A stretch of DNA of 64,000 nucleotides from Mycobacterium sp. PS03-16 (GTDB lineage: Bacteria > Actinomycetota > Actinomycetes > Mycobacteriales > Mycobacteriaceae), in assembly GCF_004570325.1 (NCBI RefSeq), contig NZ_SPQO01000003.1:1-64000 (forward strand). The letters run 5' to 3'. The translations under genes and the position numbers were made by a program. Under the pieces are notes generated by a model that saw nothing but the letters and a program-made list of their open reading frames with translations, was not told where the DNA came from and made no database searches. This document shows, piece after piece, positions 1-9,298 of the stretch; the stretch's first letter is position 1, and each line of letters opens with the position of its first letter.

Positions 1-196
1 GCCACCGCCGCCGACCAGCGAGGCGCCGCCGCCCCCACCGCCGCCGACCAGCGAGGCGCCACCGCCACCGCCGCCCACCAGCGAAGCGCCGCCACCCACC
101 AGCGAGGCGCCGCCGCCGCCGGTGATCCCCACGCTGCCGTACCCGACCATCCCGGGGCTGCCGTTCGTCCCCGCCCCACCGGGGCTCGGCACCTGA
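1..196 (+). CDS. C-terminal fragment of a proline-rich protein (left edge)
   Basis: The open frame entering from the left edge (first full codon at base 2) ends at the TGA at 194-196. It encodes about 64 residues made of proline runs broken by four copies of the tetrapeptide TSEA, spaced 11, 10 and 7 residues apart. A non-repetitive tail rich in Pro, Ile, Leu and Val follows. The underlying DNA repeats too, with accagcgaggcg almost unchanged between copies, which points to slippage or recent duplication. Such tails are common in mycobacterial envelope proteins, but the functional domain is outside the window and I cannot assign a role. Confidence 0.6.
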   Translation, partial: PPPPTSEAPPPPPPPTSEAPPPPPPTSEAPPPTSEAPPPPVIPTLPYPTIPGLPFVPAPPGLGT

Positions 197-270
197 CCAA
201 CGCCGCGCGGTTGTTGGCAATATCCTGGCGATAGAGCAGTTATTTGCCACCGCGCTGCTACGGTGCGTCC

Positions 271-1233
271 ATGCACACCGTCGCGGTGCTGGCGCTGCCG
301 GACACCATCGCCTTCGACCTCGCCACTGCTGTCGAGGTGTTCGGTCGGGTCCGATTGGCCGGTGGCGCACGGGGTTACGAGGTGCGGGTGTGCGGCACGG
401 CGCCCGAGGTGACCGCCGGCCCGCTGCGCATCGGGACCGACCTCGGGCTCGACGCGCTGGCCGGCGCGGACACCGTCGTGGTGCCGGGCCGCGACGACAT
501 CGTGCTGCCCCCACCGGACGGCGTGCTCGATGTCCTGCGCGGGGCGTACGCGGCCGGCGTCCGCGTCGCCTCCATCTGCACGGGCGCCTTCACCCTGGCC
601 GCGGCCGGTCTGCTCGACGGCCGGCGGGCCACCACGCACTGGCTGGCCGCCGACGCGTTCCGGGCGGCCTTCCCGGCGGTGCACCTCGACCCCGACGTGC
701 TCTATGTCGACGAGGGGCAGATCCTCACGTCGGCCGGCGCGTCGGCGGGGCTGGACCTGTGCCTGCACATGGTGGCGAGCGATCACGGTGCGGCCGTGGC
801 CGCGGACGCGGCCCGGATGGCGGTGGCGCCGCTGCACCGCAGCGGCGGCCAGGCCCAGTTCATCGTGCGCAACCGCGCCGGCGCCCGCCGGCTGGCGGAG
901 CGGACCGAACTCGATGACGTGCTGGCGTGGATCGAACAGGAAGCCCACCGGGATCTCACGCTCGCCGACATCGCCCGCTACGCCGCGCTGAGCGTGCGAA
1001 CCCTCAACCGCCGGTTCCAGGCCGAGACGGGGCAGACCCCGATGCAGTGGTTGACCGGGGTGCGGGTCCGCCACGCCCAGCAGCTGCTGGAGACGACGTC
1101 CTACGGCGTCGAACGGATCGGCCGGGAGGTCGGGTTCAGCTCGCCGGCGAATTTCCGCGAACAGTTCCGCCGATTGACCGGTGTGCCACCGGTTAACTAC
1201 CGCAACACGTTTCGCGACCGCGCCGCCGGCTGA
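271..1233 (+). CDS. GlxA-family transcriptional regulator (DJ-1/PfpI domain + AraC HTH)
   Basis: A 320-residue two-domain regulator. Residues ~1-180 form a DJ-1/PfpI-like domain with the nucleophile-elbow segment SICTGAF and the following TTHW. Residues ~215-315 form an AraC/XylS double helix-turn-helix (DLTLADIARYAALSVRTLNR, then GFSSPANFREQFRR). I chose the ATG at 271 because the protein then opens directly with the beta-strand HTVAVLALP; an in-frame TTG at 244 would add nine residues without homology. Members typically activate neighbouring catabolic or transport genes in response to an unknown small ligand. Its target here is not evident: the next gene is convergent. Confidence 0.85.
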   Translation: MHTVAVLALPDTIAFDLATAVEVFGRVRLAGGARGYEVRVCGTAPEVTAGPLRIGTDLGLDALAGADTVVVPGRDDIVLPPPDGVLDVLRGAYAAGVRVASICTGAFTLAAAGLLDGRRATTHWLAADAFRAAFPAVHLDPDVLYVDEGQILTSAGASAGLDLCLHMVASDHGAAVAADAARMAVAPLHRSGGQAQFIVRNRAGARRLAERTELDDVLAWIEQEAHRDLTLADIARYAALSVRTLNRRFQAETGQTPMQWLTGVRVRHAQQLLETTSYGVERIGREVGFSSPANFREQFRRLTGVPPVNYRNTFRDRAAG

Positions 1234-1234
1234 C

Positions 1235-2323
1235 TCACCGCGGCTTCGGGCGCTTGTGCAGCACCACGTGTGCCAGCGGCAGACGCGTCGGTTCCGGTGC
1301 GGCGCCCAGCCGGGCGCCGATACCGGCTTCGAGCCGGTCGGCGATCTCGCCGGCGCGCGGATCGGCCGGTCCGCAGGTCAGCGCGGCAAGCAGGGTGGGG
1401 AACACCGCGGCGCGGGCGAACCCGGCCCACTGGGCACCGAACGCGTTCGCGTCCTTGTCTTTCCGGTACTGGTCGTGGAAGCGGTCCTCGCCGTCGAAGA
1501 CCTCGAGGTGCTCGATCTCGAGCCGTTCGAACCGGCCCGACGGCGCGAAGGGCGCCAGGAAGTCCGCACCGCGGCGGCCGACGGTGGGGATGGTCATCCG
1601 CTGCCGCTCGTCGTCGCGGACCAAACCGCTGCCGGTGAGCTCGTCCAGGGCGTCCATCAGCGCCGCCAGCAGCGGCCGGAAGCCGGTCTCCCCGTCGTCG
1701 GCGACCGCCATCGTCATCACCACCAACCTCCCGCCCGGGCACAGTTCCCGTCCGCGGAAGGCGATGAACTCGTGCCAGTCGTGCGCGGCCTGGCGGGCGT
1801 AGGCGGCGCGGACGGCCTCGTCGGCGGTGCCGGACACGTGCACGTGGTCGGGGACGGGTGCGGGTACGTGGCTCAGCCACTGCACCGCCCACGACGACCA
1901 GCCCAGGTTGACGCTGTTGGACGGCAGGATCTGGGAGTAGAACGAGCGCCCGACCGCCGAGGCGAACGATGCGTTGTCCTTCTGCAGGTAGGAGTCCGGA
2001 TCCTCGGTCAGCGTGCGGAACATCGCGGTGAAGTCGTTGTCGGGCACATCGGTGTGGGTCACCAGCACCGAATGCTCGGCGGTGGTGCGAGCTCGTACCA
2101 CGGTGAGCGCCGCGCAGATCGGCAGCAGCGAATTGTGCCCGGTGGCGGCGCCGTAATCCGCGATCACGATCGGCTGCGGCGGCCGGGGCAGCGGCACCCG
2201 CCGCGCGGCGTCCTCGAACAGCGCGATGGCCGGACGCAGGCCGGCCGCACGCAACCGCGAATTGGCGGTGTACGAACCGCTGTCCGGTGGCTCCGGGCGG
2301 ACCACCACACTGGACTCACGCAC
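1235..2323 (-). CDS. SABATH-like SAM-dependent carboxyl methyltransferase
   Basis: About 362 residues. The segment VIADYGAATGHNSL is the SAM-binding glycine motif. The pattern YSQILPSNSVNLGWSSWAVQ with later WHEFIAFRGREL and a GGRLVVMTM strand resembles the salicylate/jasmonate carboxyl methyltransferase (Methyltransf_7) family, which has actinobacterial members. I prefer the GTG at 2323, preceded by GAAGGG. A longer frame to 2422 would overlap the upstream metallo-hydrolase by 29 bp and adds Arg/Pro-rich sequence without homology. It follows the mscR-hydrolase pair on the same strand with a 70-bp gap and may be read through from it. Substrate unknown. Confidence 0.75.
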   Translation of the reverse strand: MRESSVVVRPEPPDSGSYTANSRLRAAGLRPAIALFEDAARRVPLPRPPQPIVIADYGAATGHNSLLPICAALTVVRARTTAEHSVLVTHTDVPDNDFTAMFRTLTEDPDSYLQKDNASFASAVGRSFYSQILPSNSVNLGWSSWAVQWLSHVPAPVPDHVHVSGTADEAVRAAYARQAAHDWHEFIAFRGRELCPGGRLVVMTMAVADDGETGFRPLLAALMDALDELTGSGLVRDDERQRMTIPTVGRRGADFLAPFAPSGRFERLEIEHLEVFDGEDRFHDQYRKDKDANAFGAQWAGFARAAVFPTLLAALTCGPADPRAGEIADRLEAGIGARLGAAPEPTRLPLAHVVLHKRPKPR

Positions 2324-2393
2324 GATCGGGACCCTTCGTCGCGACGACCCACCTCCGACGGTAACCGCCGGAGGATGGTCGCGCGCGGGAAAC

Positions 2394-3014
2394 CTAGTGG
2401 CCTCTGGCCACCCAATCGTCATAGTGGACGATCTCGTCGCCGACGGTGGTGGTGTCGCCGTGGCCGGTGTAGACGACCGTCTCGCCGGGCAGCGTGCCGA
2501 GCCGCCCGGAGATCGACTCGAGGATGGTCGGGAAGTCCGAGTACGAGCGGCCCGTCGCGCCCGGGCCGCCCTGGAACAGCGTGTCGCCGGAGAACACCGC
2601 GCCCAGGTCCGGGGCGTACCAGCACACCGACCCGGGGGAGTGGCCGGGCGTGTGCAGCGCCCGCAACTCCACGCTGCCTGCGCGCAGCGTCGCGCCGTCC
2701 TCGACCGCCCGGAAGGTCTTGTCGGGGTGCGTCATCTGCCACAGCACGTCGTCGGCGGGGTGCAGCAGCACCGGTGCGTCCAGCGCGGCGCCGAGTTCCG
2801 GCGCCACCGTCACGTGGTCGTTGTGGCCGTGCGTGCAGATCACCGCCACCACGTTGCGGCCGCCGACCGCCATCACGATCGGTGCGGCGTCGTGGGCGGC
2901 GTCGAAGACGATCACCTCCGAGTCGTCGCCGACGACCCAGATGTTGTTGTCGACTTCCCAACTGCCGCCGTCGAGTTCGAAGGTGCCGTGGGTGACCACC
3001 CGTTCGATGCTCAC
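2394..3014 (-). CDS. MBL-fold metallo-hydrolase (glyoxalase II-like, Rv2260 type)
   Basis: A 206-residue metallo-beta-lactamase-fold hydrolase. The metal-binding signature THGHNDH lies near residue 60, followed by the downstream ligands in HTPGHSPGS and FSGDTLF and a terminal TGHGDTT. The GTG start overlaps the mscR stop (GTGA), so translation is coupled. Next to the mycothiol-dependent formaldehyde dehydrogenase, the likely role is hydrolysis of a mycothiol thioester such as S-formylmycothiol, by analogy with glutathione-dependent detoxification. The fold is clear from sequence; the thioester substrate is inferred from context only. Confidence 0.85.
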   Translation of the reverse strand: MSIERVVTHGTFELDGGSWEVDNNIWVVGDDSEVIVFDAAHDAAPIVMAVGGRNVVAVICTHGHNDHVTVAPELGAALDAPVLLHPADDVLWQMTHPDKTFRAVEDGATLRAGSVELRALHTPGHSPGSVCWYAPDLGAVFSGDTLFQGGPGATGRSYSDFPTILESISGRLGTLPGETVVYTGHGDTTTVGDEIVHYDDWVARGH

Positions 3015-4102
3015 TTGAACACCACCACCGAGCGCAGCACCTCACCGGCGTGCATCTTGTGGAAGGCGTCTTCGATGGCGTCGAGGCCGATGCGTTCGGA
3101 GACGAACTTCTCCAGCGGCAGCCGGCCCTGCAGGTAGAGGCTGATCAGGGTGGGGAAGTCACGTTCGGGCAGGCAGTCGCCGTACCAGGACGATTTGAGC
3201 GCCCCGCCGCGGGAGAAGAAGTCGATCAGCGGCATCTCCAGGCGCATGTCGGGGGTCGGGACACCGACCAGCACCACGGTGCCGGCGAGATCCCGGGCGT
3301 AGAAGGCCTGCTTCCAGGTCTCGGGGCGCCCGACGGCGTCGATGACCACATCGGTGCCGAACCCGTCGGTGAGGTCCTGAATCGCGGTGACGACGTCATC
3401 GACGGTGCGGGCGTTGATGGTGTCGGTGGCGCCGAACTCCCGCGCCCACTGCAGTTTGGTGTCGTCGGTGTCGACGGCGATGATCCTGCGCGCCCCGACC
3501 AGCGCGGCCCCGGCGATCGCGGCATCGCCGACCCCGCCGCAGCCGATCACCGCGACCGTGTCATCACGATTCACCGCGCCGGTGTTGATGGCCGCCCCGA
3601 TCCCGGCCATCACTCCACAGCCCAGCAGGCCGGCGACCGCGGGGTCGGCGCCCGCGTCGACCTTCGTGCACTGGCCCTCGTGGACCAGGGTCTTGTCGGC
3701 GAAGGCGCCGATGCCCAGCGCGGGGGTCAGTTCGGTGCCGTCGGTCAGCGTCATCTTCTGCGCGGCGTTGTGGGTGTCGAAACACAGATGCGGTCGGCCC
3801 CGCTTACACGCCCGGCACTGCCCGCACACCGCCCGCCAGTTCAGGATCACGAAATCCCCCGGGGCGACGTTGACCACACCCTCGCCGACCGCCTCCACGG
3901 TGCCGGCGGCCTCATGGCCCAACAGGAACGGGAACTCGTCGTTGATCCCGCCCTCGCGATACGTCAGGTCGGTGTGACACACCCCGCACGCGATCACCTC
4001 GACCACCACCTCACCCGGGCCCGGATCCGGGATCACGATCTCCACCACCTCGACGGGCTGTTGCTTGGTTCGAGAAATCACACCGCGCACTGTCTGACTC
4101 AT
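3011..4102 (-). CDS. mscR: S-(hydroxymethyl)mycothiol dehydrogenase / S-nitrosomycothiol reductase
   Basis: A 363-residue zinc-dependent class III-like alcohol dehydrogenase. Catalytic zinc ligands are Cys39 and the nearby GHE motif in CGVCHTD...LGHEAAG. The structural zinc lobe is [15 protein letters not shown], and the NAD-binding Rossmann motif is AVIGCGGVG. The family oxidises the formaldehyde-mycothiol adduct with NAD and reduces S-nitrosomycothiol, acting in formaldehyde and NO detoxification in the cytosol. It corresponds to Rv2259 (adhE2/mscR) by length and by its partner hydrolase, with which it overlaps by 4 bp. It is transcribed divergently from the LuxR-type regulator at 4208. Confidence 0.92.
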   Translation of the reverse strand: MSQTVRGVISRTKQQPVEVVEIVIPDPGPGEVVVEVIACGVCHTDLTYREGGINDEFPFLLGHEAAGTVEAVGEGVVNVAPGDFVILNWRAVCGQCRACKRGRPHLCFDTHNAAQKMTLTDGTELTPALGIGAFADKTLVHEGQCTKVDAGADPAVAGLLGCGVMAGIGAAINTGAVNRDDTVAVIGCGGVGDAAIAGAALVGARRIIAVDTDDTKLQWAREFGATDTINARTVDDVVTAIQDLTDGFGTDVVIDAVGRPETWKQAFYARDLAGTVVLVGVPTPDMRLEMPLIDFFSRGGALKSSWYGDCLPERDFPTLISLYLQGRLPLEKFVSERIGLDAIEDAFHKMHAGEVLRSVVVFK

Positions 4103-4207
4103 GCCTGAACCCTAATGCCTCGCCGGATTGTCGGAACGCTGGCCGCAGCCGCCGCAGCGGGCGAAAATGCTCGGCAACGGGTCCATTCCAGGGAGGGACC
4201 GAACGAC

Positions 4208-5824
4208 ATGACCGCGCTCACAGACGCCCACACCGAGGTGCTGCTCGCCGCCCGCGCCGCCCACGCCCGCCGCGACTGGCACGGCTCCTACTCCGGCTTC
4301 GTGCGCGCCAGCGCGGTGGCACCGCTGAGCGTCGACGACCTCGACGCGCTGTCGGTGGCGGCCTGGCGGATCGGGGAGGCGAAGGAGGCGGTCCGCGTCG
4401 CCGAGCGGGTGTTCAGCCAGTTGGTGCGCACCGACCCCGACGCCGCGGCGATGAAGGCGATCGACGTCGCCCTCACCTGGCTGACCCGCGGCGACCTGAA
4501 CATCGCCGCCGGCTGGATGAACCGGGCGCGCCGGCTGCTGGAGGGCGCGCCCGACAGCCCGGCGCAGGGCTACCTGACCTACCTCGACGTGATCTTCGCG
4601 GTGCTGTCCAACGACTTCGAGGCGGTCGCGGCGCGGGTCGCTGAGCTACGGGCGGCCAGCGCGCGGTTCGACGTGCCCGCACTCACCGCGCTGGCGATGG
4701 TCGCCGAGGCCATCGACGCCGTGTACGCCGGGCGGATGGCCGACGCCGGCGGCCTGCTCGACGAGGTGATGCTGCCGCTGCTGGCCGACGACGTGCCGAT
4801 CGACTGGGCGGGTGACATCTACTGCATCGTGCTGACCGTGTGCCACAAGGTGGCCGACCTGCCGAGGATGCGGGCCTGGGTGCGGTCGATGGAGCGGTGG
4901 TGCGCGCTGGCCGGTTCCGACACCTACGGCGGGGTGTGCGATGTGCACCGGCTGCAGGTGCGCGCCGCCACCGACGACTACGGAAGCCTCGAGGACCAGC
5001 TGGCCGCGGCCAGCCAGGCGCTGGAGAGCGTGAACTCCTGGGCGGCCGGCGAGGGCTTCTATCAGCTCGGCGAGGTGCGCCGGCGGCGTGGCGACGCCGA
5101 CGGCGCCTTCGCCGCGTACGCCAGGGCCCGCGCCCTCGGGGTGGAACCGCAACCGGGTGAGGCGCTGCTGCGCTGCCGGCAGGGGCAGAGTCAGGCGGCG
5201 TGGACCGACCTGCGGGTGGCGCTCGCCGGTGAGGGGCGGCTCGACCGGATGCGGTTGCTGCGCGCCGCCGTCGAGCTCGCGCTCGCCCGGTCACAGTTCG
5301 ACGAGGCCGAGCAACACTGCCGCGAACTCGAGGAGGGTGCCGCGGTGTTCGGGACGCCGGGTTTCCGGGCATGGGCAGCGCACGCCCGCGGGGCGCTGTG
5401 CGTCCAGCGCGGGCAGTACGCCGAGGCGCTGGAGCGGCTCGGTACGGCGCTGCGCGAGTATCGCACCCAGCAGTCACGGTTGGAGACGGCCGAGGTGTAC
5501 GAGTGGATGGCCCTGGCGCACCGGGCCCTCGGCGACGAGGCGACCGCCGCCGCGGACGCGGCGACCGCCGAGAGCATCTACGCCCAACTGGGCATCGAGT
5601 CGTCGGCGGTGTGCGGCAACCCCGCCCCCGGCGGCCTGACCAGACGGGAGACCGACATCCTGCGCCGGATCGCCGCCGGCGGCGCCAGCAACCGTCAACT
5701 CGCCGAGCAGTTGTTCATCAGTGAGAAGACGGTCGGCCGGCATCTGGCCAACATCTACATCAAACTGCAGGTGTCCTCCCGCACCGCCGCGGTCGCGTGG
5801 GCCCATCAGCACAACATCGTGTAG
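4208..5824 (+). CDS. TPR-containing LuxR-type transcriptional regulator
   Basis: A 538-residue protein. Residues ~1-460 are Ala/Leu/Arg-rich helical repeats of TPR type (for example [15 protein letters not shown] and [18 protein letters not shown]). The last ~65 residues are a LuxR/Ger[24 protein letters not shown] followed by [18 protein letters not shown]. There is no Walker A motif, so this is not a full LAL/MalT ATPase. The ATG at 4208 has GGGAGG upstream; earlier in-frame codons lack a ribosome site. It lies between mscR and a methyltransferase that are neighbours in M. tuberculosis, so it is an interposed gene and a candidate regulator of one or both flanks. Confidence 0.85.
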   Translation: MTALTDAHTEVLLAARAAHARRDWHGSYSGFVRASAVAPLSVDDLDALSVAAWRIGEAKEAVRVAERVFSQLVRTDPDAAAMKAIDVALTWLTRGDLNIAAGWMNRARRLLEGAPDSPAQGYLTYLDVIFAVLSNDFEAVAARVAELRAASARFDVPALTALAMVAEAIDAVYAGRMADAGGLLDEVMLPLLADDVPIDWAGDIYCIVLTVCHKVADLPRMRAWVRSMERWCALAGSDTYGGVCDVHRLQVRAATDDYGSLEDQLAAASQALESVNSWAAGEGFYQLGEVRRRRGDADGAFAAYARARALGVEPQPGEALLRCRQGQSQAAWTDLRVALAGEGRLDRMRLLRAAVELALARSQFDEAEQHCRELEEGAAVFGTPGFRAWAAHARGALCVQRGQYAEALERLGTALREYRTQQSRLETAEVYEWMALAHRALGDEATAAADAATAESIYAQLGIESSAVCGNPAPGGLTRRETDILRRIAAGGASNRQLAEQLFISEKTVGRHLANIYIKLQVSSRTAAVAWAHQHNIV

Positions 5825-5892
5825 ACGCCGCGCGGGGAAATACATCATTCACCGCATCCGCCGGACCCCTTCGCCCGGTTAGGTTTCCGGGC

Positions 5893-6960
5893 ATGACCAC
5901 CATTGACGACACCACTGCCACCGAGGAATTCGCCGGGCGCATCGTCGCGGCGATCGACAGCGCGAGCGTGGCGATCCTGCTCTCGATCGGCCATCAGACC
6001 GGTCTGTTCGACACCATGGCCGGCCTCCCGTCGGCGACCAGCACCCAAATCGCCGACGCCGCCGGGCTCAACGAACGCTACGTGCGGGAGTGGCTCGGCG
6101 GTATCGCGACCGCGGGCGTCGTCGAGTACGACGCAGCGACCCAGACTTACGCGCTGCCGCCCGCGCACGCCGCCGTCCTCACCCGCGCGGCCGGTCCGGA
6201 CAACCTGGCCCGGGTCGCCCAGTTCATCCCGCTGCTCGGTGAGGTGGAACAGAAGATCGTGCAGTGCTTCCGCACCGGTGGCGGCCTGCCCTACAGCGCC
6301 TACCCGCGCTTCCACACGCTGATGGCCGAGGAGAGCGGCGAGGTGTTCGACGCCTCGCTGGTCGACACCATCCTGCCGATGGCCGAGGGCCTGCCCGCCC
6401 GCTTGACCGCCGGCGCCGACGTCGCCGACATCGGCTGTGGCAGTGGGCATGCCATCAACGTGATGGCCCAGGCCTTCCCGGCCAGCCGGTTCACCGGCAT
6501 CGACTTCTCCGAGGAGGGCCTGCACGCCGCGCGCACCGAGGCGCACCGCCTCGGCCTGACCAACGCGTCGTTCATCGCACAGGATGTCGCCGCGCTGGAC
6601 GTCACCGACGCCTACGACGTGATCACGGTGTTCGACGCGATCCACGATCAGGCCCAGCCCGCGCAGGTCCTGGCCAACATCCACCGTGCGCTGCGGCCCG
6701 GCGGGGTGCTGCTGATGGTCGACATCAAGGCGTCCAGCCGGCTCGAGGACAACGTCGGCGTGCCGATGGCGGCGTACCTGTACACCGTGTCGACGATGCA
6801 CTGCATGAGCGTGTCGCTGGGCCTCGACGGCGCCGGGCTGGGTACCTGCTGGGGCAGGCAGTTGGCCACCTCGATGCTGGCCGATGCCGGCTTCACCGAG
6901 GTGGACGTCCGCGAGATCGACACCGATCCGTTGAACTTCTACTACATCTGCCGGAAGTAA
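5893..6960 (+). CDS. Class I SAM-dependent methyltransferase with N-terminal winged helix (Rv2258c-like)
   Basis: 355 residues. Residues ~15-85 form a winged-helix dimerisation domain like those of O-methyltransferases ([20 protein letters not shown]). The Rossmann domain carries [10 protein letters not shown] (motif I), [20 protein letters not shown] and a GGVLLMVD strand. The C-terminus LNFYYICRK is typical of mycobacterial proteins of this group, whose natural substrate is unknown to me. The start ATG is the first in-frame ATG 68 bp after the LuxR-type gene; they may be co-transcribed. The serine hydrolase begins 11 bp downstream, so the two are probably one operon, as in the Rv2258c-Rv2257c pair. 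Confidence 0.85.
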   Translation: MTTIDDTTATEEFAGRIVAAIDSASVAILLSIGHQTGLFDTMAGLPSATSTQIADAAGLNERYVREWLGGIATAGVVEYDAATQTYALPPAHAAVLTRAAGPDNLARVAQFIPLLGEVEQKIVQCFRTGGGLPYSAYPRFHTLMAEESGEVFDASLVDTILPMAEGLPARLTAGADVADIGCGSGHAINVMAQAFPASRFTGIDFSEEGLHAARTEAHRLGLTNASFIAQDVAALDVTDAYDVITVFDAIHDQAQPAQVLANIHRALRPGGVLLMVDIKASSRLEDNVGVPMAAYLYTVSTMHCMSVSLGLDGAGLGTCWGRQLATSMLADAGFTEVDVREIDTDPLNFYYICRK

Positions 6961-6971
6961 CATTCCGTCGC

Positions 6972-7790
6972 GTGCTGGCACAGATCGCAGACTGGCCGGT
7001 CCGCACCGCCGCCGCGGCGGTGGTCGGGCCGGCCGGTATCCTCGCCGACCACGGCGACACCACCCACCGGTTCCGGCTCGCGTCGGTGACCAAACCGCTG
7101 GTCGCCCGTGCCGCGCAGATCGCGGTCGAGGAGGGCGCCGTCGACCTGGACACCGAGGCGGGCCCGCCGGGGTCCACGGTGCGCCACCTGCTTGCGCACA
7201 CCGCCGGCTACTCGATGCACTCGGCCGACACGATGGCCTCACCGGGTGAGCGGCGGGTGTACTCCAACTACGGCTTCACCGTGCTGGCCGAGACGCTGCA
7301 GGAGGCCTCGGGCATCGACTTCGGCCGGTACCTCGGCGAGGCGGTGTTCGAGCCGCTCGGCATGTCCGACAGCACGCTCGACGGCGGAACGGAGGCGGCC
7401 GGCTACGGCGCGTACTCCACGGTGGCCGACTTGAGCGCGTTCGCCGCCGACCTGTTGACGCCGCGGCTGGTCTCCCAGCCGATGCACGACGACGCGACCA
7501 GCGCGCAGTTCCCGGGCGTCGACGGGGTGCTACCCGGTTTCGGCGTGCAGCGGCCCAACGATTGGGGGCTGGGTTTCGAGATCCGCGGCCGCAAGTCGCC
7601 GCACTGGACGGGCGCGGCCAACTCCCCGCGCACCTTCGGGCACTTCGGCCAGTCGGGGACCTTCCTGTGGGCCGATCCGCAGGCCGGCGTGGCGCTCGTC
7701 GTGCTGACCGACCGGGATTTCGGCGACTGGGCGTATGACGTGTGGCCCGCCGTCTCTGATGGAGTCCTGAGAGAATTCGCGGCACACTAG
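6972..7790 (+). CDS. Serine hydrolase, class C beta-lactamase/PBP4*-like (Rv2257c-like)
   Basis: 272 residues with the three active-site elements of the serine beta-lactamase/DD-peptidase fold: SxxK as SVTK (Ser38-Lys41), YxN as YSN, and HFGQSG at the KTG position. There is no signal peptide, so it is probably cytosolic and acts as an esterase or peptidase rather than a true beta-lactamase. The GTG start lies 11 bp after the methyltransferase stop. The frame is open much further upstream, but only because it runs antisense-free through the methyltransferase in another frame. Substrate unknown. Confidence 0.83.
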   Translation: MLAQIADWPVRTAAAAVVGPAGILADHGDTTHRFRLASVTKPLVARAAQIAVEEGAVDLDTEAGPPGSTVRHLLAHTAGYSMHSADTMASPGERRVYSNYGFTVLAETLQEASGIDFGRYLGEAVFEPLGMSDSTLDGGTEAAGYGAYSTVADLSAFAADLLTPRLVSQPMHDDATSAQFPGVDGVLPGFGVQRPNDWGLGFEIRGRKSPHWTGAANSPRTFGHFGQSGTFLWADPQAGVALVVLTDRDFGDWAYDVWPAVSDGVLREFAAH

Positions 7791-7899
7791 CGCAACACCC
7801 GCCTCACAAGGCACAATAGACACGCACGACACAGCTGTAATTTCGGATTCTCGCAGGCCGTTGGGGAAGACGTCCCTCGTGGAGCCGAAGGAGCAGCAG

Positions 7900-8412
7900 A
7901 TGCGTGCGTCGAACCAGTTCGCCGACGCGACGACAGGCGTGGTGTACGTGCACGCCTCACCCGCGGCGGTGTGCCCACATGTCGAGTGGGCGTTGTCGTC
8001 GACCCTGTCGGCGCGCGCCAACTTGAAGTGGACCCCGCAGCCCGCCATGCCCGGGCAGCTGCGGGCCGTCACCAACTGGGTGGGGCCGGTCGGTACCGGC
8101 GCCCAGTTGGCCAATGCGTTGCGCTCGTGGTCGGTGCTGCGCTTCGAGGTGACCGAGGATCCCAGCCCTGGAGTGGACGGCCACCGCTGGTGCCACACCC
8201 CGCAGCTCGGGCTGTGGAGCGGCGCCATGGGCGCCAACGGCGACATCATGGTCGGGGAGATGCGGCTGCGCGCGCTGATGGCCTCGGGCGCCGACGTGCT
8301 GGCCGCCGAACTCGACACCGTTCTGGGCACCGCCTGGGACGAGGCGCTCGAGCCCTACCGCGACGGCGGCGCGGGCGCGGAGGTCAGCTGGCTGTCCCGC
8401 GGAGTCGGATAG
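7900..8412 (+). CDS. DUF3145 family protein (Rv2256c-like)
   Basis: A 170-residue actinobacterial conserved protein of unknown function. The ATG at 7900 is set by a strong AAGGAG at 7888-7893; an in-frame TTG at 7861 would run through the ribosome site. The protein has mixed alpha/beta character with conserved-looking segments VYVHASPAAVCPHVEWALS and HRWCHTPQLGLWSG, and no signal peptide or membrane span. Its last 29 bp overlap the 3' end of the convergent dagK-like gene. The family has been annotated only as DUF3145 as far as I know. Confidence 0.8.
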   Translation: MRASNQFADATTGVVYVHASPAAVCPHVEWALSSTLSARANLKWTPQPAMPGQLRAVTNWVGPVGTGAQLANALRSWSVLRFEVTEDPSPGVDGHRWCHTPQLGLWSGAMGANGDIMVGEMRLRALMASGADVLAAELDTVLGTAWDEALEPYRDGGAGAEVSWLSRGVG

Positions 8413-9298
8413 GTCTGAGGACGCGCAAGGCGTCCGGCACCGCGGACACCTCGACCGGCAGCGGACAGACGTATTCGCCGTCGGCGTATGCGTTGATGCC
8501 GGGTGAGTCGACAGTGATCGTGCGCGCCCGCGCGGTGCGGACCTCGTCGAGGTGAACGTGGGTGCCCTTGAACACCGTCGGAAACAGCCGGATCAGTCTG
8601 CTGCGCGATGCCGACGCCACCATGGTGGCGTCGAGGAGCCCGTCGGTCGGATCGGCGTCCGGGCAGATCAGCATGCCGCCGCCGTAACTGCGGGTGTTGC
8701 CGAACGCGGCCAGCGTCAGCTCGGTCTCGACCACCTCGCCGTCGAAGCTCAGCCGGAACGGCAACAACCGGAGTTTGGAGAGCTCGGCGACCATCGCGAG
8801 GTTGTAGCGCATGCGCCCGTGCGGCCAGGTCATCCTGTTGGTGCGGTCGGTGACCAGCGAGTCGAAGCCCGCCGCCATCACCGTGCCGAACCACCGGTCG
8901 GTGCCGTCCGCCCCGCGGATCCGGCCGAGGTCGACCGTGTCGGCGACGCCGTCGACCACCACGTCGGCCGCCGCTTCGGGGTCGCGCGCCGGGATGCCGA
9001 AGGCGCGGGCGTGGTCGTTGCCGGTGCCCGCCGGGATGATGCCCAGCGGGATGTCGGTGCCGGCGAGCACCTGCAGCGCCAGCGAGATGATGCCGTCGCC
9101 GCCGACCACCACCAGCGCGTCCATCCCGCGCTCGAGCGCACCCTCGACCAGCCGGCGCGCATGGTCGGCGTCGGTGCCGGCGATCGCGACGACGTCCACC
9201 GCGCGCCGGTGCAGTTGGGCGACCGCGCGTTCGGCGGCGTGCGGGGCGCTGCCGTGCCCGGACGCCGGGTTGGTCAGCATGGTGACCCGGCCGATCAT
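8384..9298 (-). CDS. dagK: Diacylglycerol/lipid kinase (Rv2252-like)
   Basis: A 304-residue member of the DAGK catalytic family. N-terminal TMLTNPASGHG is the nucleotide-loop strand. VVVGGDGIISLALQVL is the GGDG motif (GGDGI rather than the usual GGDGT). GIIPAGTGNDHARAFGIP is the second glycine-rich motif. The Rv2252 enzyme phosphorylates diacylglycerol to phosphatidic acid for phosphoinositol mannoside and phospholipid synthesis. The ATG at 9298 overlaps the upstream oxidase stop (ATGA); the open frame extends further only because it lies inside that gene. The oxidase and kinase are one lipid operon. Confidence 0.88.
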   Translation of the reverse strand: MIGRVTMLTNPASGHGSAPHAAERAVAQLHRRAVDVVAIAGTDADHARRLVEGALERGMDALVVVGGDGIISLALQVLAGTDIPLGIIPAGTGNDHARAFGIPARDPEAAADVVVDGVADTVDLGRIRGADGTDRWFGTVMAAGFDSLVTDRTNRMTWPHGRMRYNLAMVAELSKLRLLPFRLSFDGEVVETELTLAAFGNTRSYGGGMLICPDADPTDGLLDATMVASASRSRLIRLFPTVFKGTHVHLDEVRTARARTITVDSPGINAYADGEYVCPLPVEVSAVPDALRVLRPIRLRGTAS

